A stretch of DNA of 64,000 nucleotides. Source: Onthophagus taurus. Taxonomy: Eukaryota; Arthropoda; Insecta; Coleoptera; Scarabaeidae. The translations under genes were made by a program, and so were the position numbers. This document shows, in pieces, positions 44,928 through 57,439 of the stretch. The notes under the pieces are model-generated. The model ran no database searches, was not told the DNA's origin, and was given only the letters and a program-made list of their open reading frames with translations. The first letter of the stretch is position 1; each line of letters begins with the position of its first letter. The stretch spans positions 26,769,001-26,833,000 of the forward strand of contig NC_091968.1 of the NCBI RefSeq assembly GCF_036711975.1, in the 5' to 3' direction.

Positions 44928-47900
44928 TTATAATTTCCTCGGTATAAACTTCATTTTCAACCCATGGGTTGTCCTGATAATTATATCGGTTTGAAGTGTG
45001 ATGGTATCCGGTGTATCAACCGGTTCTAATTGAAAATGTCTCATTACAGAAGCAACTGCGGTTTTTAATTCCAACATTGCAAATTTTTGGCCTAAAATAA
45101 TTTAATTATTTTATTTTTTGTATTTTAGACCAACACAAAATCGAACCTATGCAGTTCCTGGGTCCGGCACTGAATGGTATATAAGCAAACGGATGTCTTC
45201 CTTTGGAATTTTCGGGTAAAAACCGATCTGGATCGAATTTTTCCGGATCCGGATAAATTTCCGGATTCCTATGGATGTCATAAATCCTCACCATCACAAT
45301 CACATCTTTTGGAATTTTACATCCCGTACTGGTCACCATATCCTCGCTTGTACAACGTCCAATCATAGGAACGCTCGGATACAATCGCAAAGATTCTTTT
45401 ATAACTCGCTCCAAGTATTTCATTTGGCTTAAATCGTTCATCGTTATATCCCGATCGGAATCATCGCCGAAAATATCGTAAAGCTCTTCAAATATTTTTT
45501 GCTGAACGTCTTTATTGTTGGCGAGAAGCATGAATGTAAATGAAATGCTGGTTGCTGTTGTGTCGTGGCCCTTAAATGAAAAAAGATAGATTTTTGTATA
45601 TATCATTTTTGTGTATACCTCAAACATAAAGGTATCAACTTCTTCTTGAATTCCTTTATCATTGATGGCAGATCCGGATCGTTTTGCCGATAAAAGTAAA
45701 TCAAGCATAGCCATTTTTTTCTTAGTATTCAATTGAAAACCATCCTTCGTAGAGGTAATATCGGATGGATTAAATGTTGTTTCTCGGTCTTTGATTACTT
45801 TCATGGTGAATTTGTGAAGATAATTCGTGGTAATCCAAGATTCCCAAAATTGTCGTGAAAATATATAAATTAAAGGTGAATAGTACCACGGTCTAACTAT
45901 TCTATGCACTGTTAATTCGCCCATTCTAAAAAGAAGAATTACTAATTTAAGTAATTATTTGGATATAAATCTTACTTATAAATCGAATCTCGATAAGCAT
46001 CGCCGGATTTAGCCAAAGTTGTTCCCATAGCTGTTTCACAAATCGTTTGTAACGTGAATTGTGTCACGATCGGGACCACATCTATTACTTTATTCGCGTT
46101 TAATTTCAAATCTTGAACCAATTTTTTACCTTCGTCGATAAAAACGTCTGTGAATTCTTGTAAAATGTTAAAATGGAATGTCGGTGTTAAAACTTTACGT
46201 CTATATTGCCATTTAGGACCTTGAATAGAAAAAGTTTTCAATATTAAGAGATCTGGGAGGATATCGAAATGAAGTTAATATTTGAGCCCGATTTTATAAC
46301 ACGAGCGGGCGCGTGTCATAAATTTTATGACATCAGGTCTGTATTAATATGTATTATGTTATTTTTAATAAAACAGTTAAAACGCACATTTTGCTAGAGT
46401 AAAAATATTTCATTTATGTTAAACAATAATTGTTAAAAACACAAAATGAAATCGATTAATTTTAGGAATTTTCTACGGAATTTCATATAAGTCGCAATAT
46501 ATAAATGCAGTTCTAGGTCTTGTGTTAGTTGTAGTGATAGTGCTAGTATAAAAATAGAACTAACACTAAACCTAGAACTAGAATGTTTCGGATTTAGCCG
46601 TGCGTCTTCAGACGCTGTCAGTCTTGTTTGGACTCATTTTAAAGGTTTTTTTAATAAAGAATACATCATGAAATAGCACCATGAAGTTGTCTATTTGTCT
46701 ATTATATGATAACTAACTTCATGTTTAAAATGTCAACCTCAATTTTAACGTATTTGTAATCTTCATTAAAAATCCTTTAAAATGAGTACAAACACGACAT
46801 ATTTATCTTTAATATTAATGAAGTTATGGTCAACGTCTGGTTAAGAATGTCAACGTCAATTTTGACATATTTGTAATCGTCGTGAAAAATCCTTTAAAAT
46901 GAGTCCAAACACGATACGTTTAATTCCAATATTACTCGACATATAAGCAACTTCCGGTTTGAAATGTCAATGTCATTTTGACATATTCTTAATTTTTATA
47001 AAATGTCTTAATATTTGTCACAAAAACAAAAAAGTAATAAAAAAAAATCAAAAATTAAGGTTGGTATTAATATTTAAAAATTAAATTGCTATCTTCATTG
47101 TTGCTAACTTCGGGTTAAATGTTTTTTATTCTAACTTTTTTGTTTTTTGAGATAAATGCATCATGTTTGGACTCATTTTAAAGGTTTTTTAATAAAGAAC
47201 ACCATGAAGTTGTCCATTTGTCTGTTATATAATAACTAACTTCAGGTTTAAAACGTCAACGTCAATTTTGACGTATTTGTAATCTTCATTAAAAATCCTT
47301 TAAAATGAGTACAAACACGACATATTTATCTCCAATATTAATGAAGTTATGATCACTTCCGGTTAAGAATGTCAACGTCAATTTTGACATATTTGCAATC
47401 GTCGTGAAAAATCCTTTAAAATGAGTCTAAACACGATACGTTTAATTCCAGTATTACTCGAGATATAAACAACTTCCGGTTTGAAATGTCAATGTCATTT
47501 TGACATATTCTTAATTTTTATAAAATGTCTTAATATTTGTCACAAAAACAAAAAAGTAATAAAAAAAATCAAAAATTAAAGTTGGTATTGATATTTAAAA
47601 ATTAAATTGCTATCTTCATTATTGCTAACTTCGGGTTAAATGTTTTTTATTCTAACTTTTTTGTTTTTTAAGATAAGTGCATCATGTTTGGATTCATTTT
47701 AAAGGTTTTTTAATAAAGAACACCATGAAGTTGTCCATTTGTCTGTTATATAATAACTAACTTCAGGTTTAAAATGTCAACCTCAATTTTGACGTATTTG
47801 TAACCTTCATTAAAAATCCTTTAAAATGAGTACAAACACGACATATTTATCTCCAATATTAATGAAGTTATGATCACTTCCGGTTAAGAATGTCAACGTC

Positions 47901-49591
47901 AATTTTGACATATTTGTAATTGTCGTGAAAAATCCTTTAAAATGAGTCCAAACACGATACATTTAATTCCAATATTACTCGAGATATAAGCAACTTCCGG
48001 TTTGAAATGTCAATGTCATTTTGACATATTCTTAATTTTTATAAAATGTCTTAATATTTGTCACAAAAACAAAAAAGTAATAAAAAAAATCAAAAATTAA
48101 GGTTGGTATTGATATTTAAAAATTAAATTGCTATCTTCATTGTTGCTAACTTCGGGTTAAATGTTTTTTATTCAAACTTTTTTGTTTTTTGAGATAAATG
48201 CATCATGTTTGGACTCATTTTAAAGGTTTTTTAATAAAGAACACCATGAAGTTGTCCATTTGTCTATTATATAATAACTAACTTCAGGTTTAAAATGTCA
48301 ACCTCAATTTTGACATATTTATAATCCTCATTAAATATCCTTTAAAATGAGTACAAACACGACATATTTATCTCCAATATTAATGAAGTTATGATCACGT
48401 CCGGTTAAGAATGTCAACATCAATTTTGACATATTTGTAATCGTCGTGAAAAATCCTTTAAAATGAGTCCAAACACGATACGTTTAATTCCAATATTACT
48501 CGAGATATAAGCAACTTCCGGTTTGAAATGTCAATGTCATTTTGACATATTCTTAATTTTTATAAAAGTCTTAAAAACTAAAATATAATAACAAAAAAAA
48601 TAAAAAATTAAGGTTGGTATTAATATTTAAAAATTAAATTGCTAACTTCATTGTTGCTAACTTCGGGTTTAATGATTTTTATTCTAACTTTTTTGTTTTT
48701 TGAGATAAGTGCGTCTTGTTTGGACTCATTTTAAAGGTTTTTTTATGAAGATGACAAATATGTCAAAATTGACGTTGACGTTTCAAACCGGAAGTGATTG
48801 TATCTCCATTAATATCAAAGTTAAATATGTCGAGTTTGGACTCATTTTAAAGGATTTTTTATAAAGATGACAAATATGTCAAAATTAATAGTAACATTTT
48901 TTATGAATACTTTAGCGTTAAATCCTTTCAAATGCATAATATAAGAAGAGATATATTATAAAACCGAAAATTGTCATAAATTTTATGACAGCGCGCCCGT
49001 TCGAAGGTTAATATGTGCCACAGAAATAAAGGAATGTTCGGAACAATTGGATGATGTTTAATGTGCCGAAGGTATTTTGGTAATAATTCTTTACCTGTAC
49101 TCAATAATAACCCTTCTTGTAACCAATTCTCCAAAGGTTTATACATTAAATTTTTATCAATATGTTTCATTCCAGATAATATCGTCTAAAATAACACTTA
49201 ATAGTAATTAGAAAATATATTAAAATATTTACCTCTGCATCAATTGGCGAAGAGATAAAAACAGCGTCTTTAATTCCAGTGCAAAGTCGATAAGTTGGAT
49301 AAAACTTTTTGCTGTATTTTGTTAATTTATTAAATAATTTATCTAAAAACCCAACCAGTTTAAATCAAAAATTCGCAAATTTAAAAAGAAATTCTCACCT
49401 GGAGATACCAAAACGCTAAATAAATGTCCTATAAAAGGATATTCTTTTGGCCCGGGAATTTTAGACATAGCAATTCGATATTTTATATAACAAAAAAGTT
49501 TGTACGTCAAAAGCAAGGAAAGAGTGGTCGTGACGATCATCACTACCGATGTTGGCAGAGATTTAAAATCGATTTGAACGAATTTTTGCAT
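44928..49591 (-). CDS. cytochrome P450, CYP4 family
   Basis: A microsomal heme-thiolate monooxygenase; CYP4 enzymes hydroxylate fatty acids, hormones and xenobiotics. Seven exons: 49591-49399, 49342-49233, 49185-49095, 46219-45976, 45925-45619, 45570-45147 and 45091-44928. All borders are GT-AG and in frame, giving 510 aa. Features: membrane anchor about residues 16-36, IPGP hinge 45-48, GPKWQYRRKVLTPTFHF in exon 4, I-helix FEGHDTTA (about 314-321), E-x-x-R at 374-377 (ESLR), PEKFDPDRFLPEN, and heme loop FSAGPRNCIGQKFAMLE with Cys455. The FMFEGHDTT and FSAGPRNCIGQKFA signatures point to CYP4; the subfamily is not assigned. The 2.9-kb intron 3 carries satellite B. Intron 5 is only 48 bp. Confidence 0.96.
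46240..46500. other. CYP4: CYP4 intron 3, proximal part
   Basis: Unique AT-rich intron sequence. A stretch with ATAACACGAGCGGGCGCGTGTC (46297-46318) has a counterpart in GACAGCGCGCCCGTTCGAAGG at 48988-49008 at the other end of the intron, opposite in orientation. Confidence 0.4.
46505..46612. repeat. hairpin-family element in CYP4 intron 3
   Basis: GTTCTAGGTCTTGTGTTAG, then AACTAACACTAAACC, then TTTCGGATTTAGCCGTGCGTC: one hairpin module fused directly to the start of the satellite B array. Confidence 0.7.
46620..48735. repeat. Satellite B, second array (~521-bp units)
   Basis: AACTAACTTCA recurs near 46713, 47234, 47757 and 48277, giving four units of 520-523 bp that closely match the TIPE-intron array. 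The same ~120-bp inner blocks are present. Confidence 0.92.
48736..48895. repeat. inverted end unit of Satellite B, second copy
   Basis: GACAAATATGTCAAAATTGACG, then GACGTTTCAAACCGGAAGTG, then CGAGTTTGGACTCATTTTAA: the same inverted cap as at 13490-13630. Confidence 0.8.
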
Positions 49592-49646
49592 CTTGAAAAG
49601 ACCACTTTGAAAGGCAAACACAAATTGATGAAATTTTTCAATTGAC

Positions 49647-49680
49647 TGAACTAAATTGGGTTTTAAACGGTTTATTTATA
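49647..49680 (-). promoter_or_regulatory. CYP4: CYP4 core promoter (TATA box and initiator)
   Basis: On the minus strand TATAAATA lies at 49680-49673 and an arthropod initiator TCAGT has its A at 49647. The box is therefore at -33 to -26, the normal spacing, and the 5' leader would be 56 nt to the ATG at 49591. Confidence 0.6.
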
Positions 49681-49689
49681 CTTTTATTT

Positions 49690-50340
49690 TATTGGAGGGG
49701 AAAGTTTCTTTCTTCTCATGATTAATCTCAAACGAATAATAAAAACTTAAGAACTGTTTATATTCAAGAATATCTTGACGTGATTGAACTAAATTTATCG
49801 AAAGATAACCTTTTAAAAAAGGATTTTTCAAATGAATCATGATTAAGTAATTAATAATCATCATTTTCAAAATATCCAAAGTAAATATTTGGATAGTTTA
49901 TATTTTATGCATATTACAGAGAAAATACTAATTATTAACTTCTAAGGTCAAATTCTATATTTGGTTTAAACTTTATACGAGATAAAGATTACTAAGAATT
50001 TATTGAACTCGATATTTTTTTTGTATTAATTTATTTCATGAAGACAAGTTTGCGTCATTTAATAATTTTAATCTTTTTATTTTTTTAAAACTAATCGGAT
50101 CTTTTTTTTTGTAGGTTTTTGATAATTTTATCATAACCTATATTAGTCATAAAATATTGTTTTGAAACAATGATGATTCATTTTTTTAATTAATAAAATT
50201 AAAATAAGTTGTTATCTTAGCCGATTTATTTAAATAACCAATTAAAAACACCTACAGTATGAAAAATCCGTGTTACTCAAGAATGGTAGTACAAATTTCA
50301 AATATTTTTAATGATTTATTTCACTTACAATTAGAAGAGT
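49690..50340. other. CYP4 upstream region
   Basis: AT-rich, no gene. This should include the distal regulatory region of CYP4; no known motif is clear. Confidence 0.35.
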
Positions 50341-50344
50341 AAAA

Positions 50345-50560
50345 GTAAAAGTGGATGTCTTGGTTACCTATACAGTTCGATAGTTGTAGGCGAAAGAGCA
50401 TAAAGCCAGCAAAATTCCAAGTCAAATCACCGTATTTGTGATAAATCTCCAAAAGTGAATGATGGCAACTTTTACATCAATCCATCTCCTTTGGTTAAAT
50501 ACCTGAGTATAATTTTGGATAATGGCTTAATATTATCCAAACAATAGATAACATAAAAGA
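50345..50560 (+). pseudogene. non-LTR reverse transcriptase thumb scrap
   Basis: Plus-strand frames give PLVKYLSIILDNGLILSK, a degraded form of the 'VKYLGxxLDxxLxWxxH' thumb motif. Very short and broken. Confidence 0.4.
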
Positions 50561-50569
50561 GATGAAGCC

Positions 50570-53500
50570 AAATACTTTTATTTAATCTTCATTTAGACGA
50601 AAATTAAAATTTGACATTTAAATGTTATTTTTGACGTTTCGCTCACCCCATCTAGCGTCAATTTTTTAATTTATTTTTTATTGTTCTTCTAAAAAACTTT
50701 GATTTAATAAGTTATATTGTTTGAAAATAAGAGGAAAGAATATTAATCTTTGTTTAGGAGAAAATTTCAAATTTTTACATTTAATTTTTATTTAAATCGT
50801 AAAAACCCTTTTTACACTAGCGCCATCTAGCGTAAATCACCTACGTTAAGTCATATTTGACATTTTAAAACCACCGATTTATTTCTTGCTAATATTATCG
50901 AGTTTTATCAAAAAAATAAGTCCAAATGAAGCGAAAGAAACCTCAAAATACGTTTTTGGACTCCCAAAGTATATGTTTAAAGTGAGTGTGGATTCCAGTA
51001 AGCGATTTTTTCTCTTAAATTAGGGAATGTAGTTTGAGTAGAAAACATAACCTAACTTTCTTAATTGAAGATTATTGGAGATTTAAAAAAATCGATTTGA
51101 TCTATTAAACGGAAAAATGGTAAGTATAACTAATTTAAAATCATTAATTAACCCCATTATTAATTTGTTCAATAAAAATATACAACATGGTAATATCTTA
51201 CCACTGCCACTAGAATTAACACTAAACCGAGAACTAGAAACATTCGGATTTAGCAGCACGTCTCGCAAGACTGCTAAACCCGAATGATTCTAGTTTTAAG
51301 TCTTATGTTAGCTCTAGTGATAGTACAAGTGCAAAACCAGAACTAACACAAGACACACAACTTATCATCTACCATTTTGAAGCAGATTAAGCTTTAATTT
51401 TAATTAGTAGACGATTCTTTTAAGATAACACAAGACAATTAATCTTCATTTAGACGAAAATTAAAATTTGACATTTACATGTTATTTTTGACGTTTCGCT
51501 CACCCCCATCTAGCGTCAATTTTTTAATTTATTTTTTATTATTCTTTTAAAAAACTTTGATTCAATAAATTATATTGTTTGAAAAATAAGAGGAAAGAAT
51601 ATTAATCTTTGTTTAGGAGAAAATTTCAAATTTTTACATTTAATTTTTATTTAAATCGTAAAAAACCCTTTTCTACACTAGCGCCATCTAGCGTAAATCA
51701 CCTACGTTAAATCATATTTGACATTTTAAAACCACCGATTTATTTCTTGCTAATATTATCGAGTTTTATCAAAAAAATAAGTCCAAATGAAGCGAAAGAA
51801 ACCTCAAAATATGTTTTTGGACTCCCAAAGTATATGTTTAAAGTGAGTGTGGATTCCAGTAAGCGATTTTTTCCCTTAAATTAGGGAATGTAGTTTGATA
51901 GAAAACATAACCTAACTTTCTTAATTGAAAATTATTGGAGGTTTTAAAAAATCGATTTGATCTATTAAACGGAAAAAATGGTAAGTAATTAATTTAAAAT
52001 CATTAATTAACTCCATTATTAATTTGTTCAATAAAAATATACAACATGGTAATATCTTAAAACTGCCACTAGAATTAACACTAAACCGAGAACTAGAAAC
52101 ATTCGGATTTAGCAGCACGTCTCGCAAGACTGCTAAACCCGAATGACTCTAGTTTTAAGTCTTATGTTAGCTCTAGTGATAGTACAAATGCAAAACCAGA
52201 ACTAACACAAGACACACAACTTACGCAACACACAACTTATCATCCACCATTTTGAAGCAGATTAAGGTTTAATTTGAATTAGTAGACGATTCTTTTAAGA
52301 TAACACAAGACAATTAATCTTCATTTAGACGAAAAATAAAATTTGACATTTAAATGTTATTTTTGACGTTTCGCTCACCCCCATCTAGCGTCAATTTTTG
52401 AATTTATTTTTTATTATTTTTCTAAAAAACTTTGATTCAATAATTTATATTGTGTGGAAATAAGAGGAAAGAATATTAATCTTTGTTTAGGAGAAAATTT
52501 CAAATTTTTACATTTAATTTTTATTTAAATCGTAAAAAACCCTTTTTTACACTCGCGCCATCTAGCGTAAATCACCTACGTTAAGTCATATTTGACATTT
52601 TAAAACCACCGATTTATTTCTTGCTAATATTATCGAGTTTTATCAAAAAAATAAGTCCAAATGAAGCGAAAGAAACCTCAAAATATGTTTTTGGACTCCA
52701 AAAGTATATGTTTAAAGTGAGTGTAGATTCCAGTAAGCGATTTTTTCCCTTAAATTAGGGAATGTAGTTTGACAGAAAACATAACCTAACTTTCTTAATT
52801 GAAAATTATTGAAGAGTTAAAAAAATCGATTTGATCTTTTAAACGGAAAAAATGGTAAGTAATTAATTTAAAATCATTAATTAACCCCATTATTAATTTG
52901 TTCAATAAAAATATACAACATGCTAATATCTTATGCTAACTAGCGCTACTTACCACTGCCACTAGAACTAACACTAAACCGAGAACTAGAAACATTCGGA
53001 TTTAACAGCACGTCTCGCAAGACTGATAAACCCGAATGATTCTAGTTTTAAGTCTTATGTTAGCTCTAGTGATAGTACATGTCGCGAATCATAAGACCAC
53101 CGGTCTTACATTCCACGATGGTTCGGAAACAAAACGCTTACAGTCATTGATCAACGTTTATTTCAACAAAACACGTGTTATCATAACCACTCGAACTCAA
53201 TATATAATATGAGCCATACACCATACATGAGCCGAGCGAACGCGATACGACGGAGTTCTAAAAGCTACTAAAAATAACGTCGATTCTTCGCAGGTCCCCC
53301 CCTAACAATAAAGCGCTGACGCCCCTACTCGGTAGGCAACCCAATTGACAACTAAATAAATACGAATTCTCAACAGTACAAGTGCAAAACCAGAACTAAC
53401 ACAAAACACACAACTTATCATCCACAATTTTGAAGCAGATTAAGGTTTAATTTGAATTAGTAGACGATTCTTTTAAGATAACGCAAACCAATTAATCTTC

Positions 53501-56500
53501 ATTTAGACGAAAATTAAAATTTGACATTTAAATGTTATTTTTGACGTTTCGCTCACCCCATCTAGCGTCAATTTTTGAATTTATTTTTTATTATTCTTCT
53601 AAAAAACTTTGATTCAATAAATTATATTGTTTGAAAAATAAGAGGGAAGAATATTAATCTTTGTTTAGGAGAAAATTTCAAATTTTTACATTTAATTTTT
53701 ATTTAAATCGTAAAAAACCCTTTTTTACACTCGCGCCATCTAGCGTAAATCACCTACGTTAAGTCATATTTGACATTTTAAAACCACCGATTTATTTCTT
53801 GGTAATATTATCGAGTTTTATCAAAAAAATAAGTCCAAATGAAGCGAAAGAAACCTCAAAATACGTTCTTGGACTCCCAAAGTATATGTTTAAAGTGAGT
53901 GTGGATTCCAGTAAGCGATTTTTTCCCTTAAATTAGGGAATGTAGTTTGATAGAAAACATAACCTAACTTTCTTAATTGAAAATGATTGGAGATTTAAAA
54001 AAATCGATTTGATCTATTAAACGGAAAAAATGGTAAGTAATTAATTTAAAATCATTAATTAACCCATTATTAATTTGTTCAATAAAAATATACAACATGG
54101 TAATATCTTACCACTGCCACTAGAATTAACACTAAACCGAGAACTAGAAACATTCGGATTTAGCAGCACGTCTCGCAAGACTGCTAAACCCGAATGATTC
54201 TTGTTTTAAGTCTTATGTTAGCTCTAGTGATAGTACAAGTGCAAAACCAGAACTAACACAAGACACACAACTTACGCAACACACAACTTATCATCCACCA
54301 TTTTGAAGCAGATTAAGGTTTAATTTGAATTAGTAGACGATTCTTTTAAGATAACACAAGACGATTAATCTTCATTTAGACGAAAATTTAAATTTGTCAT
54401 TTAAATGTTATTTTTGACGTTTCGCTCACCCCATCTAGCGTCAATTTTTGAATTTATTTTTTATTATTTTTCTAAAAAACTTTGATTTAATAAATTATAT
54501 TGTTTGAAAATAAGAGGAAAGAATATTAATCTTTGTTTAGGAGAAAATTTCAAATGTTTACATTTAATTTTTATTTAAATCGTAAAAAACCCTTTTTTAC
54601 ACTCACGCCATCTAGCGTAAATCACCTACGTTAAGTCATATTTGACATTTTAAAACCACCGATTTATTTCTTGCTAATATTATCGAGTTTTATCAAAAAA
54701 ATAAGTCCAAATGAAGCGAAAGAAACCTCAAAATACGTTTTTGGACTCCCAAAGTATATGTTTAAAGTGAGTGTGGATTCCAGTAAGCGATTTTTTCCCT
54801 TAAATTAGGGAATGTAGTTTGATAGAAAACATAACCTAACTTTCTTAATTGAAAATGATTCGAGATTTAAAAAATCGATTTGATCTATTAAACGGAAAAA
54901 ATGGTAAGTAATTAATTTAAAATCATTAATTAACCCCATTATTAATTTGTTCAATAAAAATATACAACATGGTAATATCTTACCACTGCCACTAGAATTA
55001 ACACTAAACCGAGAACGAGAAACATTCGGATTTAGCAGCACGTCTCGCAAGACTGCTAAACCCGAATGATTCTAGTTTTAAGTCTTATGTTAGCTCTAGT
55101 GATAGTACAAATGCAAAACCATAACTAACACAAGATACACAACTTACGTAACACACAACTTATCATCCACTATTTTGAAGCAAATAGTTTAAGCTTTAAT
55201 TTGAATTAGTAGACGATTCTTTTAAGATAACACAAGACAATTAATGTTCATTTAGACGAAAATTTAAATTTGTCATTTAAATGTTATTTTTGACATTTCG
55301 CTCACCCCCATCTAGCGTCAATTTTTTAATTTATTTTTTATTATTCTTTTAAAAAACTTTGATTCAATAAATTATATTGTTTGAAAATCAGAGGAAAGAA
55401 TATTAATCTTTGTTTAGGAAAAAATTTCAAATTTTTACATTTAATTTTTATTTAAATCGTAAAAACTTGTTTTTACACTAGCGCCATCTAGCGTAAATCA
55501 CCTACGTTAAGTCATATTTGACATTTTAAAACCACCGATTTATTTCTTGGTAATATTATCGAGTTTTATCAAAAAAATAAGTCCAAATGAAGCGAAAAAA
55601 ACATCAAAATACGTTTTTGGACTCCAAAAGTATATGTTTAAAGTGAGTGTAGATTCCAGTAAGCGATTTTTTCCCTTAAATTAGGGAATGTAGTTTGATA
55701 GAAAACATAACCTAACTTTCTTAATTGAAAATTATTGGAGATTTAAAAAATCGATTTGATCTATTAAACGGAAAAATGGTAAGTAATTAATTTAAAATCA
55801 TGAATTAACCCCATTATTAATTTGTTCAATAAAAATATACAACATGGTAATATCTTATGCTAACTAGCGCTACTTACCACTGCCGCTGGAATTAACACTA
55901 AACCGAGAATTAGAAACATTCGGATTTAGCAGCACGTCTCGCAAGACTGCTAAACCCGAATGATTCTAGTTTTAAGTCTTATGTTAGCTCTAGTGATAGT
56001 ACAAGTGCAAAACCAGAACTAACACAAGACACACAACTTACGTAACACATAACTTATCATCCACAATTTTGAAGCAGATTAAGGTTTAATTTGAATTAGT
56101 AGACGATTCTTTTAAGATAACGCAAGACAATTAATCTTCATTTAGACGAAAATTAAAATTTGACATTTAAATGTTATTTTTGACGTTTCGCTCACCCCAT
56201 CTAGCGTCAATTTTTTAATTTATTTTTTATTATTCTTCTAAAAAACTTTGATTCACTAAATAATATTGTTTGATAATAAGAGGACAGAATATTAATCTAT
56301 GTTTAGGAGAAAATTTCAAATTTTTACATTTAATTTTTATTTAAATCGTAAAAAAACCCTTTTTACACTCGCGCCATCTAGCGTAAATCACCTACGTTAA
56401 GTCATATTTGACATTTTAAAACCACCGATTTATTTCTTGGTAATATTATCGAGTTTTATCAAAAAAATAAGTCCAAATGAAGCGAAAAAAACATCAAAAT

Positions 56501-57400
56501 ACGTTTTTGGACTTCCAAAGTATATGTTTAAAGTGAGTGTAGATTCCAGTAAGCGATTTTTTCCCTTAAATTAGGGAATGTAGTTTGATTAGAAAACATA
56601 ACCTAACTTTCTTAATTGAAAATTATTGAAGATTTAAAAAAAATCGATTTGATCTATTAAACGGAAAAAATGGTAAGTAATTAATTTAAAATCATTAATT
56701 AACTCCATTATTAATTTGTTCAATAAAAATATACAACATGGTAATATCTTAAAACTGCCACTAGAATTAACACTAAACCGAGAACTAGAAACATTCGGAT
56801 TTAGCAGCACGTCTCGCAAGACTTCTAAACCCGAATGATTCTAGTTTTAAGTCTTATGTTAGCTCTAGTGATAGTACAAATGCAAAACCAGAACTAACAG
56901 AAGATACACAACTTACGTAACACACAACTTATCATCCACTATTTTGAAGCAAATAGTTTAAGCTTTAATTTGAATTAGTAGACGATTCTATTAAGATAAC
57001 ACAAGACAATTAATCTTCATTTAGACGAAAATTTAAATTTGTCATTTAAATGTTATTTTTGACGTTTCGCTCACCCCCATCTAGCGTCAATTTTTTAATT
57101 TATTTTTTATTATTCTTCTAAAAAACTTTGATTCAATAAATTATATTGTTTGAAAAATAAGAGGAAAGAATATTAATCTTTGTTTAGGAGAAAATTTCAA
57201 ATTTTTACATTTAATTTTTATTTAAATCGTAAAAAACCCCTTTTTACACTCGCGCCATCTAGCGTAAATCACCTACGTTAAGTCATATTTGACATTTTAA
57301 AACCACCGATTTATTTCTTGCTAATATTATCGAGTTTTATCAAATGAAGCGAAAAAAAACTCAAAATACGTTTTTCGACTCTAAAAGTATGAGTTTAAAG
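50570..57400. repeat. Satellite C: ~876-bp units containing the hairpin module
   Basis: CTTCATTTAGACG (or GTTCATTTAGACG) recurs at about 50587, 51444, 52319, 53497, 54370, 55246, 56136 and 57015. Spacing is 857-890 bp, apart from one interval of 1178 bp that falls to 877 bp when the LTR insertion is removed. Every complete unit has GCGCCATCTAGCGTAAATC, a TTTTTGGACTC stretch, AACATAACCTAACTTTC, and a hairpin with ACATTCGGATTTAGCAGC and GCTAAACCCGAATG arms. The array fills the space between the CYP4 upstream region and the transporter 3' end. Short open frames in it recur once per unit and are not genes. Confidence 0.94.
53080..53375. mobile_element. solo LTR, 296 bp, with 5-bp target duplication
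   Basis: It begins TGTCGCGAATCATAAG and ends AATTCTCAACA, with GTACA on both sides (53075-53079 and 53376-53380). It interrupts one unit of satellite C, and removing it restores the array period. TG/CA ends and a 5-bp duplication fit a solo LTR (copia or BEL type). The interior is GC-richer than the array. Confidence 0.85.
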
Positions 57401-57433
57401 GAATAATAAAAAAAATTTTTAGGCAATGCTCTA

Positions 57434-57439
57434 TTTATT
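57434..57439 (-). terminator. candidate poly(A) signal of the transporter gene
   Basis: AATAAA on the minus strand lies about 715 nt past the stop and just outside the satellite C edge. The intervening 57445-58150 shows no gene and would be 3' UTR. Confidence 0.35.

Noticed and set aside
45106-45924. Treating the continuous P450 frame as one exon
   Set aside because: It contains the 48-bp GT-AG segment at 45618-45571 and runs past the donor at 45146. CYP4 alignment needs FE-GHDTT to be adjacent and NCIG-QKFAM to be joined from the next exon.
51083-56819. Repeated ~60-80-residue frames starting RDVLLNPNVSSSRFSVNSSG
   Set aside because: They recur once per 876-bp unit of satellite C and lie across the hairpin and unit spacer, with no codon constraint or splice context.
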